Shown here piece after piece: positions 15,065 to 23,754 of a stretch of 39,243 nt of DNA. Both the position numbers and the translations under genes were made by a program. Position 1 is the first letter of the stretch, and every line of letters begins with the position of its first letter. This DNA comes from Desulfobacterales bacterium (GTDB taxonomy: Bacteria > Desulfobacterota > Desulfobacteria > Desulfobacterales > Desulfosalsimonadaceae): the NCBI GenBank assembly GCA_018334555.1, contig JAGXLR010000007.1, forward strand, positions 1 through 39,243, written 5' to 3'. The notes beneath the pieces are model-generated. The model saw only the letters and a list, made by a program, of their open reading frames with translations, was not told the DNA's origin and did no database searches.

Positions 15065-17047
15065 TCAGGCGGACTTTTGACGCGCCGGGGCATCCTCCAG
15101 AAAATGTTGCCTCGCCTTGTCAATACCCAGTTCTTTCCGCTTTTTATCAATATGGGCGATCATCATCCGGGCCATTTCCTTCGGCTCGGGTGAAAATCCC
15201 CATTTTCCGAGCCCCTGTTGCTCCAGTCCGTTGAAAAGCAGCTCATGGAATCGGGTCCCCGCGACAATGGGGAAGGTGACCCCGAATACCGTGTACACCC
15301 CTGAAGCCACGAAGTAGTGGCCGATGGAAATCGCCTTCTCGCTCATCCATTCAGGAGCGGCTCCGGCAGCCGGAAGATCCGCCATACTTTCACCGAGGCC
15401 GCCTTCCTTTACCATTTCAGCAGCAGCGATAAGTATACGACTGTTGTCGACACAGGAGCCCATGCCAAGTACCGGCGGCATCCCTACGGTTTCGCATACT
15501 TCACGGAGCCCGGGCCCCGCCAGGTATGAAGCTTCAGGCGTCAGCAGTCCGGCTTTTGCCAGAGATATCTGTGAACAGCCGGTCTGGAGCACGAGCACAT
15601 CGTTTTTTATCAGCTCCTTTACGAGCTCGACATGCACATAGTCATGTTTTACCCGGGGGTTGGTGCAGCCGACGACGCCGGCAACGCCCCGGATCCGTCC
15701 GTTGATAATATTCTCGTTAAGGGGGGTATAGCTGCCCCGGAACGAGCCGCCGAGCATATAGTCGATGTATTCATGGGAGAATCCGTGAACCCCCGTGTTT
15801 GTTATCTGCGGGATTTCAATCGGCATCCTCCGGTTTTTGAACCGGGCAATCGATTGAATCACGATTTCATCCGTGGTTTCCTTCGGGCTGTGCTCATGAA
15901 ACGCCAGATGCTGAACCCCCTCGATATGGCAGCGGGGATTGGTCGTAAACAGGCGGGTCCCGTAGCATTCGGCCACTTTGCCAAGTCCCTGCTTGATGCA
16001 CTGGACATCTACCGCCATGGCGTCAACAGCGCCGGTGACCAGGACCGCCTCCGTTGACATGAAATTGCCGGCATGCGGTATCCCGTGTCTGGACATCATT
16101 TCCGTCCCTGAACAGCACATCCCGACAAGGTTAATCCCCTCTGCGCCGGCTGTCTTTGCCGCCTCCACAAGGGTGGGCTCATTGACCGATTCGAGCATGG
16201 ATTCGAACAGGTTGGGCTCATGACCATGAACGATGATGTTGACCATGTTCTCTTTCAGGACGCCCATGTTGACATCCGCTGCGACCGGTACCGGCGTCCC
16301 GTAGAGAATGTCGGAAATTTCTGTGGCCACCATGGAGCCGCCCCAGCCGTCTGATAGAGCGGTACGGCTGCTTTGGCGGGTGATGTTCTCATAATGCTGG
16401 TCAACGCCCATGTGGGTGCGATGCATCAGCTCCATGATCTCCCGCATGGCGCCTCGGGGAACGATACCCTGCCTTCGCCAGGTTTCCAGCGTTTTTTCAG
16501 GCACCCGCTTCATGAACGGGATCTCGCCGTCGACCTGCGTATACGTGCGTTCGAGCTCCTTGTAGAGTTCCCTGGCGACATCCTCGGGGGTTCTTCCCTC
16601 TACCTCGATGCCGACCGAGCGGGCGACGGCCTCAAGCTTTATGACATCCTTGATCCTGTAGTCCGGAATTTTGCCCTCAACCACGTCGCGGAAAACATCC
16701 AGCATGGACATCCCATGATCCGTGTGGGCGGAAGCCCCTGAAGCGACCATCCTGGCAAAGTTTCTTGCCATAATGGTATCAATGGTTGCCCCGCATACGC
16801 CGACCTTCCCATAGGGATCCTTGGCGTTTAACCGGCAGGGGCCCATCGAACAGTGCTTACAGCATGCTGAATCCGCTCCGATGGGGCATGCTTTCATTGT
16901 TGATGCCCGGTCAAATGCGATTTCCACGCCGTCCCTTCTCGCCTTTTCGAGCATTTGCGCTGTCGTATCACAAATGGTGGCATCCTTTGGATCAAGGAGC
17001 CTTTTCTCTTTTTTATCTTTGTCTGTGGTTTTTGCTTTGTCTGGCAT
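15065..17047 (-). CDS. cooS: Anaerobic CO dehydrogenase catalytic subunit (Ni-Fe)
   Basis: About 660 residues. It interconverts CO and CO2 on a Ni-4Fe-4S C-cluster. The D-cluster cysteines (Cys54, Cys62) and B-cluster cysteines (Cys63, Cys66, Cys71, Cys85) sit in the N-terminal CPIGADSACCKHC and GPC..GVC segments. The C-cluster ligands are all present: His in IIVHGHEP, and Cys in GMCCSG, VDVQC, VVGCTN, QTGCSQ and GSCVDN. The catalytic-acid Lys of SEKAISIG and the HYFVASGVY segment are conserved. ATG 17047 follows GGGGGGA. No cooF, cooC or acetyl-CoA synthase genes are adjacent. Expression probably starts at the sigma-54-like promoter 17132-17147. Confidence 0.97.
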   Translation of the reverse strand: MPDKAKTTDKDKKEKRLLDPKDATICDTTAQMLEKARRDGVEIAFDRASTMKACPIGADSACCKHCSMGPCRLNAKDPYGKVGVCGATIDTIMARNFARMVASGASAHTDHGMSMLDVFRDVVEGKIPDYRIKDVIKLEAVARSVGIEVEGRTPEDVARELYKELERTYTQVDGEIPFMKRVPEKTLETWRRQGIVPRGAMREIMELMHRTHMGVDQHYENITRQSSRTALSDGWGGSMVATEISDILYGTPVPVAADVNMGVLKENMVNIIVHGHEPNLFESMLESVNEPTLVEAAKTAGAEGINLVGMCCSGTEMMSRHGIPHAGNFMSTEAVLVTGAVDAMAVDVQCIKQGLGKVAECYGTRLFTTNPRCHIEGVQHLAFHEHSPKETTDEIVIQSIARFKNRRMPIEIPQITNTGVHGFSHEYIDYMLGGSFRGSYTPLNENIINGRIRGVAGVVGCTNPRVKHDYVHVELVKELIKNDVLVLQTGCSQISLAKAGLLTPEASYLAGPGLREVCETVGMPPVLGMGSCVDNSRILIAAAEMVKEGGLGESMADLPAAGAAPEWMSEKAISIGHYFVASGVYTVFGVTFPIVAGTRFHELLFNGLEQQGLGKWGFSPEPKEMARMMIAHIDKKRKELGIDKARQHFLEDAPARQKSA

Positions 17048-17131
17048 ATATCCCCCCTGTCCTTTGAGGTTTGGAATTAGCACACGGGTCGGCCCCCATA
17101 CGTGCGCATGCTTCCTTTTAATAAAAGAGTA

Positions 17132-17147
17132 TACAATTAGCGTGCCA
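17132..17147 (-). promoter_or_regulatory. Sigma-54-like promoter of cooS
   Basis: On the minus strand the sequence reads TGGCACG-CTAA-TTGTA, against the consensus TGGCACG-N4-TTGCA. The -24 element is perfect and the -12 element has one change (C to T). It lies about 85 bases before the cooS ATG, so a leader of about 70 bases is expected. Confidence 0.65.
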
Positions 17148-17239
17148 CAAAGCCTGTATCTAAAATATTTGATTATATTTCAGAAAGTTGGTTTTATAAA
17201 AGCAGGATAAAGGTTAAAATGGGACGAAAGTTTCCATGC

Positions 17240-17272
17240 TTGAAACAGGTGTTTGATACAAAAATGTCTCAA
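17240..17272. promoter_or_regulatory. Candidate shared enhancer between divergent promoters
   Basis: An inverted repeat TTGATACA-AAAA-TGTCTCAA (17253-17272, 7 of 8 arm bases paired) follows a related TTGAAACA at 17240. It sits about 110-130 bases upstream of the cooS promoter and about 170-200 bases upstream of the 17444 promoter, the distances expected for an activator of sigma-54 polymerase. Protein identity unknown. A second hairpin (TAAGGTT/AACCTTA) lies at 17338-17361. Confidence 0.4.
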
Positions 17273-17443
17273 ATTAGGAGGGGGCGTATCAAGTTTTCCG
17301 GTTGGAAAGACAGGGCATCTAATCGCCCCGATTTTCGTAAGGTTGTTTTTATGAAACCTTAGCCCGTTCGATACGGCTCATTCGGGGTAAGACCATCGGG
17401 GAAATCCGCGCTTTTTCCCGCACAGCAGGATTTCTGTAATCTT

Positions 17444-17459
17444 TGGCATGATAAGTGCA
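17444..17459 (+). promoter_or_regulatory. Sigma-54-like promoter of the DVU0772-like gene
   Basis: TGGCATG-ATAA-GTGCA matches TGGCACG-N4-TTGCA at 14 of 16 positions counting the free spacer, with both the -24 GG and the -12 GC intact. It precedes the ATG at 17517 by about 57 bases. Confidence 0.6.
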
Positions 17460-17516
17460 TTATCTATCCATGCGGTTTGCAGAATATCTTTGAAGGCTTA
17501 ACATAGGAGAAGCGAA

Positions 17517-17873
17517 ATGATGCATCTACACGAGTTAAAGCAGCAGAAGGATCTGATCGGCTCAATTGATTGGGACATGACCCCGGAGGAGGCGGTAACC
17601 CTTTACCTGGAGTGGGGAAACAACTGGGCGCACGGCCATGTTATCAGATCAAAGGCGGATTTTTCCAACTATTTCGTAGTCTACGCATGGGATGCGGAGC
17701 CGGTGATCTACCTGATCCGTCGAAACTCCGAGGACGCCGAGGAAATGGCAAAAATCTGGATGCCGGCGGACATCAAAGATTGGTTTTTGGATTCGATAGG
17801 CCACAACAAGGGGGTCTATGCCGTGGCCGGCCGGGTCCGGGAGTGGCTTGAAAAAGAGTTGTATGAGGGCTAG
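17517..17873 (+). CDS. DVU0772-family-like conserved protein
   Basis: A 118-residue acidic soluble protein with the characteristic block [17 protein letters not shown], followed by [23 protein letters not shown] and [11 protein letters not shown]...[10 protein letters not shown]. It resembles the family named after DVU0772 of Desulfovibrio vulgaris, small proteins of unknown function found in sulfate reducers; this identification is from memory of the family. No cysteines and no signal peptide. AGGAGA sits six bases before ATG 17517. It is led by a sigma-54-like promoter divergent from cooS, and the DUF255 gene follows 16 bases after its stop. Confidence 0.75.
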   Translation: MMHLHELKQQKDLIGSIDWDMTPEEAVTLYLEWGNNWAHGHVIRSKADFSNYFVVYAWDAEPVIYLIRRNSEDAEEMAKIWMPADIKDWFLDSIGHNKGVYAVAGRVREWLEKELYEG

Positions 17874-17889
17874 GCGGGGTGTGTCCGAT

Positions 17890-20091
17890 ATGAGCGGTCA
17901 AACAGAAAAAACAGGCATGAATCGCCTCATCAATGAAAAGAGTCCCTACCTGATTCAGCACGCGTATCAGCCGGTGGACTGGTATGCCTGGGGTGAGGCG
18001 GCCTTCAAACGGGCCAAAAGCGAAGATCGACCGGTGCTGGTATCCATAGGGTATTCTACCTGCCATTGGTGCCACGTTATGGCAGGGGAATCCTTTGATG
18101 ATCCGAAGATCGCGGAATTGATGAACAGATACTTTGTGAATATCAAAGTGGATCGCGAGGAACGGCCGGATGTCGACTCGTTCTATATGACGGCGGTGTC
18201 CTCACTGACCGGATCGGCCGGTTGGCCGTTGAACGTTTTTTTAACCCCTGACGGCAAACCATTTTTCGGAGGGACGTATTTCCCGCCGCAGGCCCGCCAT
18301 GGCATGCTCGGCTGGGCGGATGTGTTAAATCGGATCTATCAAGCCTGGAAGGATCCGGGCCAAAGGGCAAAGATCGAATCCTCGGCCGCTGAGATCGGCC
18401 AAAAGCTGGAACAGCATTTCTCCGGGGCGTCTTACCATGGGGACGATACGCCGCTTTCTTTGGACCTCGTGCGGGATGCGGTCCAGGCCTTTGCCGAGGA
18501 TTATGATACAAAAAACGGGGGCTTCGGCAGTGCGCCGAAATTCCCGATGCCGCCCATCTTAAATTTTTTGCTCACTTTTTATCGGTTCTCCAGGGAAACC
18601 GGCCAGGAAAGCCCGCTCGGGGAGAAAGCATTCGGAATGGTAAAGGACGCCCTCGACGCCATGGCAAAAGGCGGCATATACGATCATATCGGCGGAGGGT
18701 TCCACCGCTATTCAACCGATGCCATTTGGCATGTGCCGCATTTTGAAAAAATGCTCTATGACAATGCCCAGCTGATAGAAGTCTATACGGATGCCTATCA
18801 AATAACGGCCGATCCCTATTATGCCGATGTGGCAGGGCGGACGATAGACTACGTGCTGCGGGAGATGACGCATCCGGAGGGCGGCTTTTATTCAGCAGAG
18901 GATGCGGACAGCGCGCCGCCGGATCCGTCAGGCGGGCAGCCGGGCAAGCGGGAAGGGGCGTTCTATGTGTGGTCTTTTGAGGAGCTGGAATCGCTTTTGG
19001 CAGTCGAACCCGCTGGTACGGCGGCAGAGGTCTTCTACTATATTTTCGATGTCCGGGAAGACGGCAATGTGGCCCAGGATCCGTTCGGCGAATTCAAGGG
19101 CCGCAATATCCTGCATCAGGTCCATTCCATCGATGAGGCGGCCGCGCATTTCGGTTTGCCTGAAAGAAAGATCAGGGAGTCGCTTGCTCGGGTAAAAAAA
19201 AGGCTGTTCGTTTCCCGGCAAACCAGGCTGCGCCCCCACCTGGACGATAAGATATTGACCGCCTGGAACGGCCTGATGATCTCTGCGCTGGCCCGGGCGT
19301 CAGTGGTTTTTGATTCTCCAGGCTATCTCGCTGCGGCAGAGGGGGCGGTTGGTTTTATTTACAACGCGCTATATGACCCGGATACGCGCAGGCTCTATCG
19401 TCGATGGCGGGACAAAGCGGCCGGGGTCGCCGGACTCGCCGACGATTATACGTTTCTGATAAACGGACTGATCCACCTATACGAGGCAAACTTCAAGCCC
19501 TGGCTGCTCGAATGGGCCCTTGAGTTAATGCATAGATTTATTGACGATTTTGTCGATCCCCATTCGGGGATGGTCTATATGAACCCGAAGTCGCACGACC
19601 CATACCTGGCGTTTCAGATGAAAGATGCTGTTGACAACGTCACCCCTTCCGCCGCATCCGCCGCCGTGCGGGGCCTGGTGAAACTGTATCGAATCAGCGG
19701 GGACAGGGATTTTGGTGCGGCGGCCGAGGCTATTTTCCGATACGCCGGCGGGGAGATGGGCCGTTTTCCGAAAATGGCGCCTTATCTTATGACGGCTGCC
19801 CTGATTTCATCTGCCAAACATGTCCATATGGTGATTGCCGGCAGTCCCAAGCGTGCGGAAACCAAAAAAATGATCGATGCGGGCCGTCGTGCCGGCGGGG
19901 TGGGGCAAAGCATGGTGGTGGTCGGGGACGATGCGGATAGGGCGAAGCTGTCCCGCGTGCTACCGGATGCCGAAAACACAGGAATACCGGCCAGCGGGGC
20001 GGTGGCGCAAGTCTGTTTTGAACGGGCATGTCGGCCGCCTATAGATTCGCCAGAAAAATTGACCGAGCAGCTTGAACGTGGGTTTAAATAA
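17890..20091 (+). CDS. DUF255 thioredoxin-fold / YyaL-like protein
   Basis: About 733 residues. The N-terminal thioredoxin-like DUF255 domain (about 10-175) has the family motif [10 protein letters not shown] (Cys58, Cys61), [15 protein letters not shown] and the [10 protein letters not shown] segment. The C-terminal part is an alpha/alpha-barrel like that of glucoamylase or N-acylglucosamine epimerase folds ([44 protein letters not shown]). Homologues include bacterial YyaL and animal SPATA20; their reaction is not known. ATG 17890 is chosen; GTG 17881 and ATG 17917 are alternatives. It follows the DVU0772-like gene closely and is likely under the same sigma-54-like promoter. Confidence 0.93.
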   Translation: MSGQTEKTGMNRLINEKSPYLIQHAYQPVDWYAWGEAAFKRAKSEDRPVLVSIGYSTCHWCHVMAGESFDDPKIAELMNRYFVNIKVDREERPDVDSFYMTAVSSLTGSAGWPLNVFLTPDGKPFFGGTYFPPQARHGMLGWADVLNRIYQAWKDPGQRAKIESSAAEIGQKLEQHFSGASYHGDDTPLSLDLVRDAVQAFAEDYDTKNGGFGSAPKFPMPPILNFLLTFYRFSRETGQESPLGEKAFGMVKDALDAMAKGGIYDHIGGGFHRYSTDAIWHVPHFEKMLYDNAQLIEVYTDAYQITADPYYADVAGRTIDYVLREMTHPEGGFYSAEDADSAPPDPSGGQPGKREGAFYVWSFEELESLLAVEPAGTAAEVFYYIFDVREDGNVAQDPFGEFKGRNILHQVHSIDEAAAHFGLPERKIRESLARVKKRLFVSRQTRLRPHLDDKILTAWNGLMISALARASVVFDSPGYLAAAEGAVGFIYNALYDPDTRRLYRRWRDKAAGVAGLADDYTFLINGLIHLYEANFKPWLLEWALELMHRFIDDFVDPHSGMVYMNPKSHDPYLAFQMKDAVDNVTPSAASAAVRGLVKLYRISGDRDFGAAAEAIFRYAGGEMGRFPKMAPYLMTAALISSAKHVHMVIAGSPKRAETKKMIDAGRRAGGVGQSMVVVGDDADRAKLSRVLPDAENTGIPASGAVAQVCFERACRPPIDSPEKLTEQLERGFK

Positions 20092-20338
20092 GTTATTTTA
20101 AGTAAAGGAGGTTTTTTAATAGGGCGGAGGAAGAACGATTTAGATGGCAAACGATGTGTCTCCTCCATGTGGGTGCCGTGCGGTGTCTCGTTTGAGCCAT
20201 GGGGAAATGAGGGTGCGGTAGGCGCAATAAGACAGGCCATGTCGACGAAGCCCGCATAAAGGGTGTCTATTTGCCTGGGGCGGTTTTTGCCCCTATCGGC
20301 AGTTTTTTAAACGGAAACAAAAAAAAGGAGGTTGTCGG
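20092..20338 (+). other. Intergenic region with an orphan ribosome site
   Basis: AAAGGAGG near 20105 is followed by a T-rich stretch and no start codon in range. A 25-codon frame from ATG 20143 has a distant GGAGGA but no other support. A weak GGGGC...GCCCC hairpin lies near 20278. No gene is called. Confidence 0.4.
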
Positions 20339-20650
20339 ATGGATGTCAGAGATTTTTGTAACGGTCTGGAAAGTGAGTTGACGGCATGGAAGGCCAAACT
20401 GTTTGATGTCGTCTCCCGGGCGGATCAGTTGGGTACGGCCGAGAAGGAAAAAGTATGGGCCAATTTTAACGACATGAAAATGATCATTCAGGACCTGGAG
20501 GATAAGATCGGCCAGTTGAAATACGAGTGTCCGTCCGAATGGAGCCCGCAGAAAAAGGAAATCGAAGATGCCCACGTCGATATGCGGGGCAAATACGAAG
20601 AAACACTGGATTATATAGGCAACGCGGCCCCGTACTCCGTGCCGGGTTAA
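20339..20650 (+). CDS. Small helical (coiled-coil) protein
   Basis: A 103-residue, mostly alpha-helical, highly charged soluble protein. Two helical stretches (about 5-35 and 38-65) have heptad-like spacing of Leu, Ile and Val, and a Trp-containing third helix follows. Residues include Cys8 and Cys64 (YECPSEW). The layout recalls the small sll1863-like stress proteins of cyanobacteria and other bacteria, but similarity is only of general pattern. AAGGAGG at a good distance supports the ATG. A strong terminator follows at 20684, so it may form its own transcription unit. Function unknown. Confidence 0.75.
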   Translation: MDVRDFCNGLESELTAWKAKLFDVVSRADQLGTAEKEKVWANFNDMKMIIQDLEDKIGQLKYECPSEWSPQKKEIEDAHVDMRGKYEETLDYIGNAAPYSVPG

Positions 20651-20683
20651 GGACATAGGGGGCAGGGCGGTTTTCATTTTAAA

Positions 20684-20715
20684 AAAGAGCGGCGTCGCTA
20701 GCCGCTCTTTTCTTT
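20684..20715 (+). terminator. Rho-independent terminator
   Basis: A perfect 10-base-pair stem, AAAGAGCGGC / GCCGCTCTTT with a 7-base loop, followed by TCTTT. It lies between the small helical protein and the nitroreductase gene, whose ribosome site starts at once after it. Confidence 0.88.
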
Positions 20716-20731
20716 CAAAGGGGTGATCCAT

Positions 20732-21364
20732 ATGGAATTCCGTGATGTTATCTATGGCCGACGGGCGGTGAACTTTTTTGATCCGGAGAAGGACGTTTCC
20801 GAAGATCTTTTGCGCGAGATGGTCGAGATGGCGAGCCATACGCCTTCGGGGTTTAACCTTCAGCCATGGAGCCTGATGGTTTTAAGGGACAAGTCGGATA
20901 AGCTGCGTTTGCAGCAGCACGCGTGGAACCAGCCGAAGGTCAGCGAGGCTCCGGTAACCATGCTCGTGCTGGCGGATACCGACGGCTGGAAACCCGGGCA
21001 TCCGTTTGTTGAGAAGAATTTTAGAGAGATGGTAAGAACGGGAGCGATGAAAGAGGCGCAGCGCGACTGGTTTGACGGCGTCTGCCAGTCCCTTTACGGC
21101 ACCTCGGAGGCCCGGCGCGTCGCCTATGCGTGCAAAAATACCGGATTTTTTGCCATGGCATTAATGCTTGCCGCAAAAAGTTTAGGACTTGACACCCACC
21201 CGATGGATGGTTTTGATATGGAAGGGGTTCATAAGGAATTCAATATTCCTGATAATTACTGGATTCCTCTATTGATGGCGGTCGGATATTTCAGATCGGA
21301 TAAAACCCTTTTGCCGCCAAAATGGCGAAAATCTTACGATGAAATCGTCGTTTCATTTGTATAA
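20732..21364 (+). CDS. Nitroreductase-family flavoprotein
   Basis: About 210 residues. The N-terminal FMN-binding motif GRRAVNFFDPEKDV with Arg-Arg, then ASHTPSGFNLQPWSLMVL, and the late AKSLGLDTHPMDGFDMEGV plus LLMAVGYF strand are the usual landmarks of NAD(P)H nitroreductase-like FMN enzymes. They reduce nitro-aromatics, quinones or similar compounds in the cytoplasm; the natural substrate is not predictable. AAAGGGG eight bases before ATG 20732 makes this start better than GTG 20723. It directly follows the terminator and precedes the glutaredoxin-like gene by 28 bases. Confidence 0.9.
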   Translation: MEFRDVIYGRRAVNFFDPEKDVSEDLLREMVEMASHTPSGFNLQPWSLMVLRDKSDKLRLQQHAWNQPKVSEAPVTMLVLADTDGWKPGHPFVEKNFREMVRTGAMKEAQRDWFDGVCQSLYGTSEARRVAYACKNTGFFAMALMLAAKSLGLDTHPMDGFDMEGVHKEFNIPDNYWIPLLMAVGYFRSDKTLLPPKWRKSYDEIVVSFV

Positions 21365-21392
21365 ATCGTTCCGTTAAAAGGAGTTGACCCCT

Positions 21393-21650
21393 ATGGCGAC
21401 ACCGGAAGTGATGATGTATACGTTAAGCACCTGCAGCCACTGTAAATCGACCAAGAAGCTGCTGGATGCGTGCAATGTGGCCTATGATTTCGTTGACGTG
21501 GATTTGTTGGATGCCGAAGAGAGGAAGACCATCCTTGAAGACGTTAAAAAACTAAACCCCAAGTGTTCTTTTCCGACGATTAAAATCGCCGACCAGGTGA
21601 TCGTGGGATACAAGGAACAGGAGATAAAGGAGGCGCTCGGCATATCATGA
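21393..21650 (+). CDS. Glutaredoxin-like thiol oxidoreductase
   Basis: About 85 residues with a thioredoxin fold: strand VMMYTLSTC, redox motif Cys14-S-H-Cys17, strand YDFVDVDLL, the cis-Pro loop CSFPTIKI and the GYKEQEI helix start. Such proteins reduce disulfides or glutathione-like mixed disulfides. Start: ATG 21393 after AAAAGGAG. Its stop overlaps the next gene start by four bases (ATGA), so it is translationally coupled to the ferredoxin-thioredoxin-reductase-like protein, which likely reduces it. This pairing suggests that electrons come from ferredoxin rather than NADPH. Confidence 0.9.
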   Translation: MATPEVMMYTLSTCSHCKSTKKLLDACNVAYDFVDVDLLDAEERKTILEDVKKLNPKCSFPTIKIADQVIVGYKEQEIKEALGIS

Positions 21651-21979
21651 CGGCAGAAGAGCTATATGAAAAGTTAAGGAAGGCCCAGGCGCCCAAGGGA
21701 TACCTTTTCAACAGGGACAAGGAATTCGTCATGGAGCTACTGAACGCTCTCTTGGTTAACAAGCAGAGATACGGGTACATGTCCTGCCCCTGCCGGCTGG
21801 CATCCGGGGACAAGGAAAAGGACAGGGACATCATCTGCCCCTGTGTTTATCGCGCCAAAGATGTCGAGGCATACGGCAGCTGCTACTGCGGCCTGTATGT
21901 GTCAGAGGAATGGAACGCGGATAAAATTCCGCATGTCTATGTGCCTGAGCGCCGCCCGCCGGAAAAGATTGATTTTTAG
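21647..21979 (+). CDS. Ferredoxin-thioredoxin reductase catalytic-subunit-like protein
   Basis: A 110-residue protein with the six conserved cysteines of FTR beta subunits: Cys47-P-Cys49, Cys64-P-Cys66 and Cys79-Y-Cys81, in SCPCRLA, IICPCVYRAKD and GSCYCGLYVS. By family analogy, four bind a 4Fe-4S cluster (Cys47, 64, 66, 79) and Cys49-Cys81 form the active disulfide. It passes electrons from ferredoxin to a thiol partner, here probably the coupled glutaredoxin-like protein. No variable (alpha) subunit is present, as in archaeal and bacterial stand-alone FTRs. Confidence 0.93.
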   Translation: MTAEELYEKLRKAQAPKGYLFNRDKEFVMELLNALLVNKQRYGYMSCPCRLASGDKEKDRDIICPCVYRAKDVEAYGSCYCGLYVSEEWNADKIPHVYVPERRPPEKIDF

Positions 21980-22020
21980 AAATCCTGAATCGAGCCTAGG
22001 ATAGGAAAAGAGAAACGCCA

Positions 22021-22878
22021 ATGGCTGATACCGAGCCTTTACAGTCAACGGTAGACATCGGGGACAGTAATATCAGTTATTTGCACTACAAGGGCGAAGG
22101 CGAGCCCTTGATCATGCTTCATGCCACGGGGTTTAACCCCTGGCTCTGGCATCCCATCGCCCGGGGGCTAAGTGATACCTATCAAATTTTTTGCCCGTAT
22201 TTCTGCGATTACCGGGAGATGGATCCGGAAGCCGGCGGTTTCCATTGGATGCTTTTGGCCGAAGACCTGGTGAAATTTTGTGACGCATTGAATTTGGCGT
22301 CCCCCTGCATGGTTGGCCACTCCATGGGCGGCGCGGTAATCACCCTGAGTGCCGGAAAATTCGCTTTCAGCGCGGAAAAAATAGTTCTCATCGAACCGAT
22401 TTTCCTGCCGCAGGATTTTTATAACATTGAAATGGGGGTGCAAGACCATCCATTGGCGAGCAAATCCATTAAACGGCGAAATCAGTGGCAGGATCAAAAC
22501 GAGGCCCGGACATATCTCAGATCAAGACCGCTCTTTAAGAATTGGGATGATGAAATGCTGGAATTATACATCCGGTACGGGATGGTCGGTTCGGATGACG
22601 GCGGACTGGCGTTGGCCTGCCATCCTTACAGGGAGGCGGCGCTGTTTATGGGCGGGATGGGCCATAATCCATGGCCCACCATTCCGGCGGTTAAATGTCC
22701 GGTGCTCGTATTGGAGGGGGAGCATACGGAAAACAAGGGGCTTATCGATTTCAGGGCGGCGGCTGACAGGTTCCCGAACGGGGCCTATCAGCAGGTAAAA
22801 GACGTTGGCCACCTGATCCCGATGGAAGCGCCGGAGCTGACCGGATCGATTATCCGGTCCTTTTTTGCCCATCATTAG
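22021..22878 (+). CDS. Alpha/beta hydrolase
   Basis: A 285-residue alpha/beta hydrolase. The oxyanion strand is EPLIMLHATGFNPWLW; the nucleophile elbow VGHSMGG has Ser101; the C-terminal His is in VKDVGHLIPME. The acidic member, usually Asp after strand six, appears as Glu in LVLEGEHTE. No signal peptide, so cytoplasmic. Substrate unknown; the closest layouts are haloperoxidase and esterase-like enzymes. A GGAAAAGAG ribosome site precedes the ATG. A phosphatase gene follows 16 bases later. Confidence 0.88.
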   Translation: MADTEPLQSTVDIGDSNISYLHYKGEGEPLIMLHATGFNPWLWHPIARGLSDTYQIFCPYFCDYREMDPEAGGFHWMLLAEDLVKFCDALNLASPCMVGHSMGGAVITLSAGKFAFSAEKIVLIEPIFLPQDFYNIEMGVQDHPLASKSIKRRNQWQDQNEARTYLRSRPLFKNWDDEMLELYIRYGMVGSDDGGLALACHPYREAALFMGGMGHNPWPTIPAVKCPVLVLEGEHTENKGLIDFRAAADRFPNGAYQQVKDVGHLIPMEAPELTGSIIRSFFAHH

Positions 22879-22894
22879 ATTCCTTTTGGCTATT

Positions 22895-23461
22895 ATGCGC
22901 TCTATCGATGGTATAAAAAATTTGGATGTGCCGTTTAGCGGATCCTACTGGGTGATTGCGGAGTGGTTTCTGGCCGGATGCCACCCCTGTTTCTACGCCC
23001 CTTACGAATGCCCGGAGATCCTTTCAAGGATAGTCCATGCGGGGATTCGCAATTTTATCGATTTGACCCAGGCTGATGAACGGATTCCGGGAGGGATGCA
23101 ACCGGCGGATTACTCCGCGGGCCTTAATCGGATTGCCGATGCCAAAAATATTGCGCTCCGGCATCGGCGCCAGCCGATCATCGATCGAAATGTGCCGGGG
23201 CGGGCCGTGATGTCTCAAATTCTGGACGGGATCGATGAATCCATTTCGAATCATTTGCCGGTTTATGTTCATTGTATGGGCGGCATTGGCAGGACCGGAA
23301 CCGTCGTCGGGTGCTACCTGGCCCGCCACGGCTATGCTTCGGGCAACGAGGTCATCCGGTATATCGCGGATCTGAGAAGGCATGTCGATTTTATTGACTG
23401 GCCGTCGCCGGAGAGCCGTAAGCAGGTGGAGATGGTCGTATCCTGGGTGAAAGGCGAGTGA
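22895..23461 (+). CDS. Dual-specificity/protein tyrosine phosphatase-like protein
   Basis: About 188 residues. The signature HCX5R is intact: His126, Cys127 and Arg133 in VHCMGGIGRTGT, the phosphate-binding loop of cysteine-based phosphatases. An IDLTQADE segment lies upstream. The start is uncertain: ATG 22895 has a weak ribosome site, and TTG 22865 in the same frame overlaps the upstream gene. It likely acts on phosphorylated proteins or small phospho-compounds. It is co-directional with the hydrolase and probably the same unit. Confidence 0.82.
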   Translation: MRSIDGIKNLDVPFSGSYWVIAEWFLAGCHPCFYAPYECPEILSRIVHAGIRNFIDLTQADERIPGGMQPADYSAGLNRIADAKNIALRHRRQPIIDRNVPGRAVMSQILDGIDESISNHLPVYVHCMGGIGRTGTVVGCYLARHGYASGNEVIRYIADLRRHVDFIDWPSPESRKQVEMVVSWVKGE

Positions 23462-23573
23462 AAAAGGCTCAGGGTTCAAGGGGTAAGGCCTGCGTGCCAA
23501 AAGCCTTATCCGCCAGTTCCTGTCCGGTTTGTCCAAATTTGTCCAATCAGCAGGGCCTCCTTTCTTAATAGAC

Positions 23574-23587
23574 GATTAAAATTAATC
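23574..23587. promoter_or_regulatory. Palindrome upstream of the CoADR-like gene
   Basis: GATTAAAATTAATC has perfect 6-base arms and lies 168 bases upstream of the ATG at 23755. A tandem TTTGTCCAA repeat sits just before it (about 23529-23545). Operator function is only a guess; no sharp promoter was seen in 23462-23754. Confidence 0.25.
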
Positions 23588-23754
23588 TTGCCAAACCGGA
23601 GGGAAAATTTTATATTAAAAATTTTGAGTCTATGCTTATATCTTTTTTGCATTTCACGCGAGAGCACATGAAATGATGGGAGATCATTGAGCTTTGATTT
23701 TTTATGATCCCGAACGATGGCGGGGTCGGTAGGTATATGAAAGGAGGCCTATAG

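Noticed and set aside
14246-15193. 315-codon plus-strand frame
   Set aside because: Antisense to metX and the end of cooS, both clearly coding; the frame is a by-product of their codon use.
20143-20220. 25-codon frame after the DUF255 gene
   Set aside because: Ribosome site too distant (about 12 bases), no similarity, and no further support.
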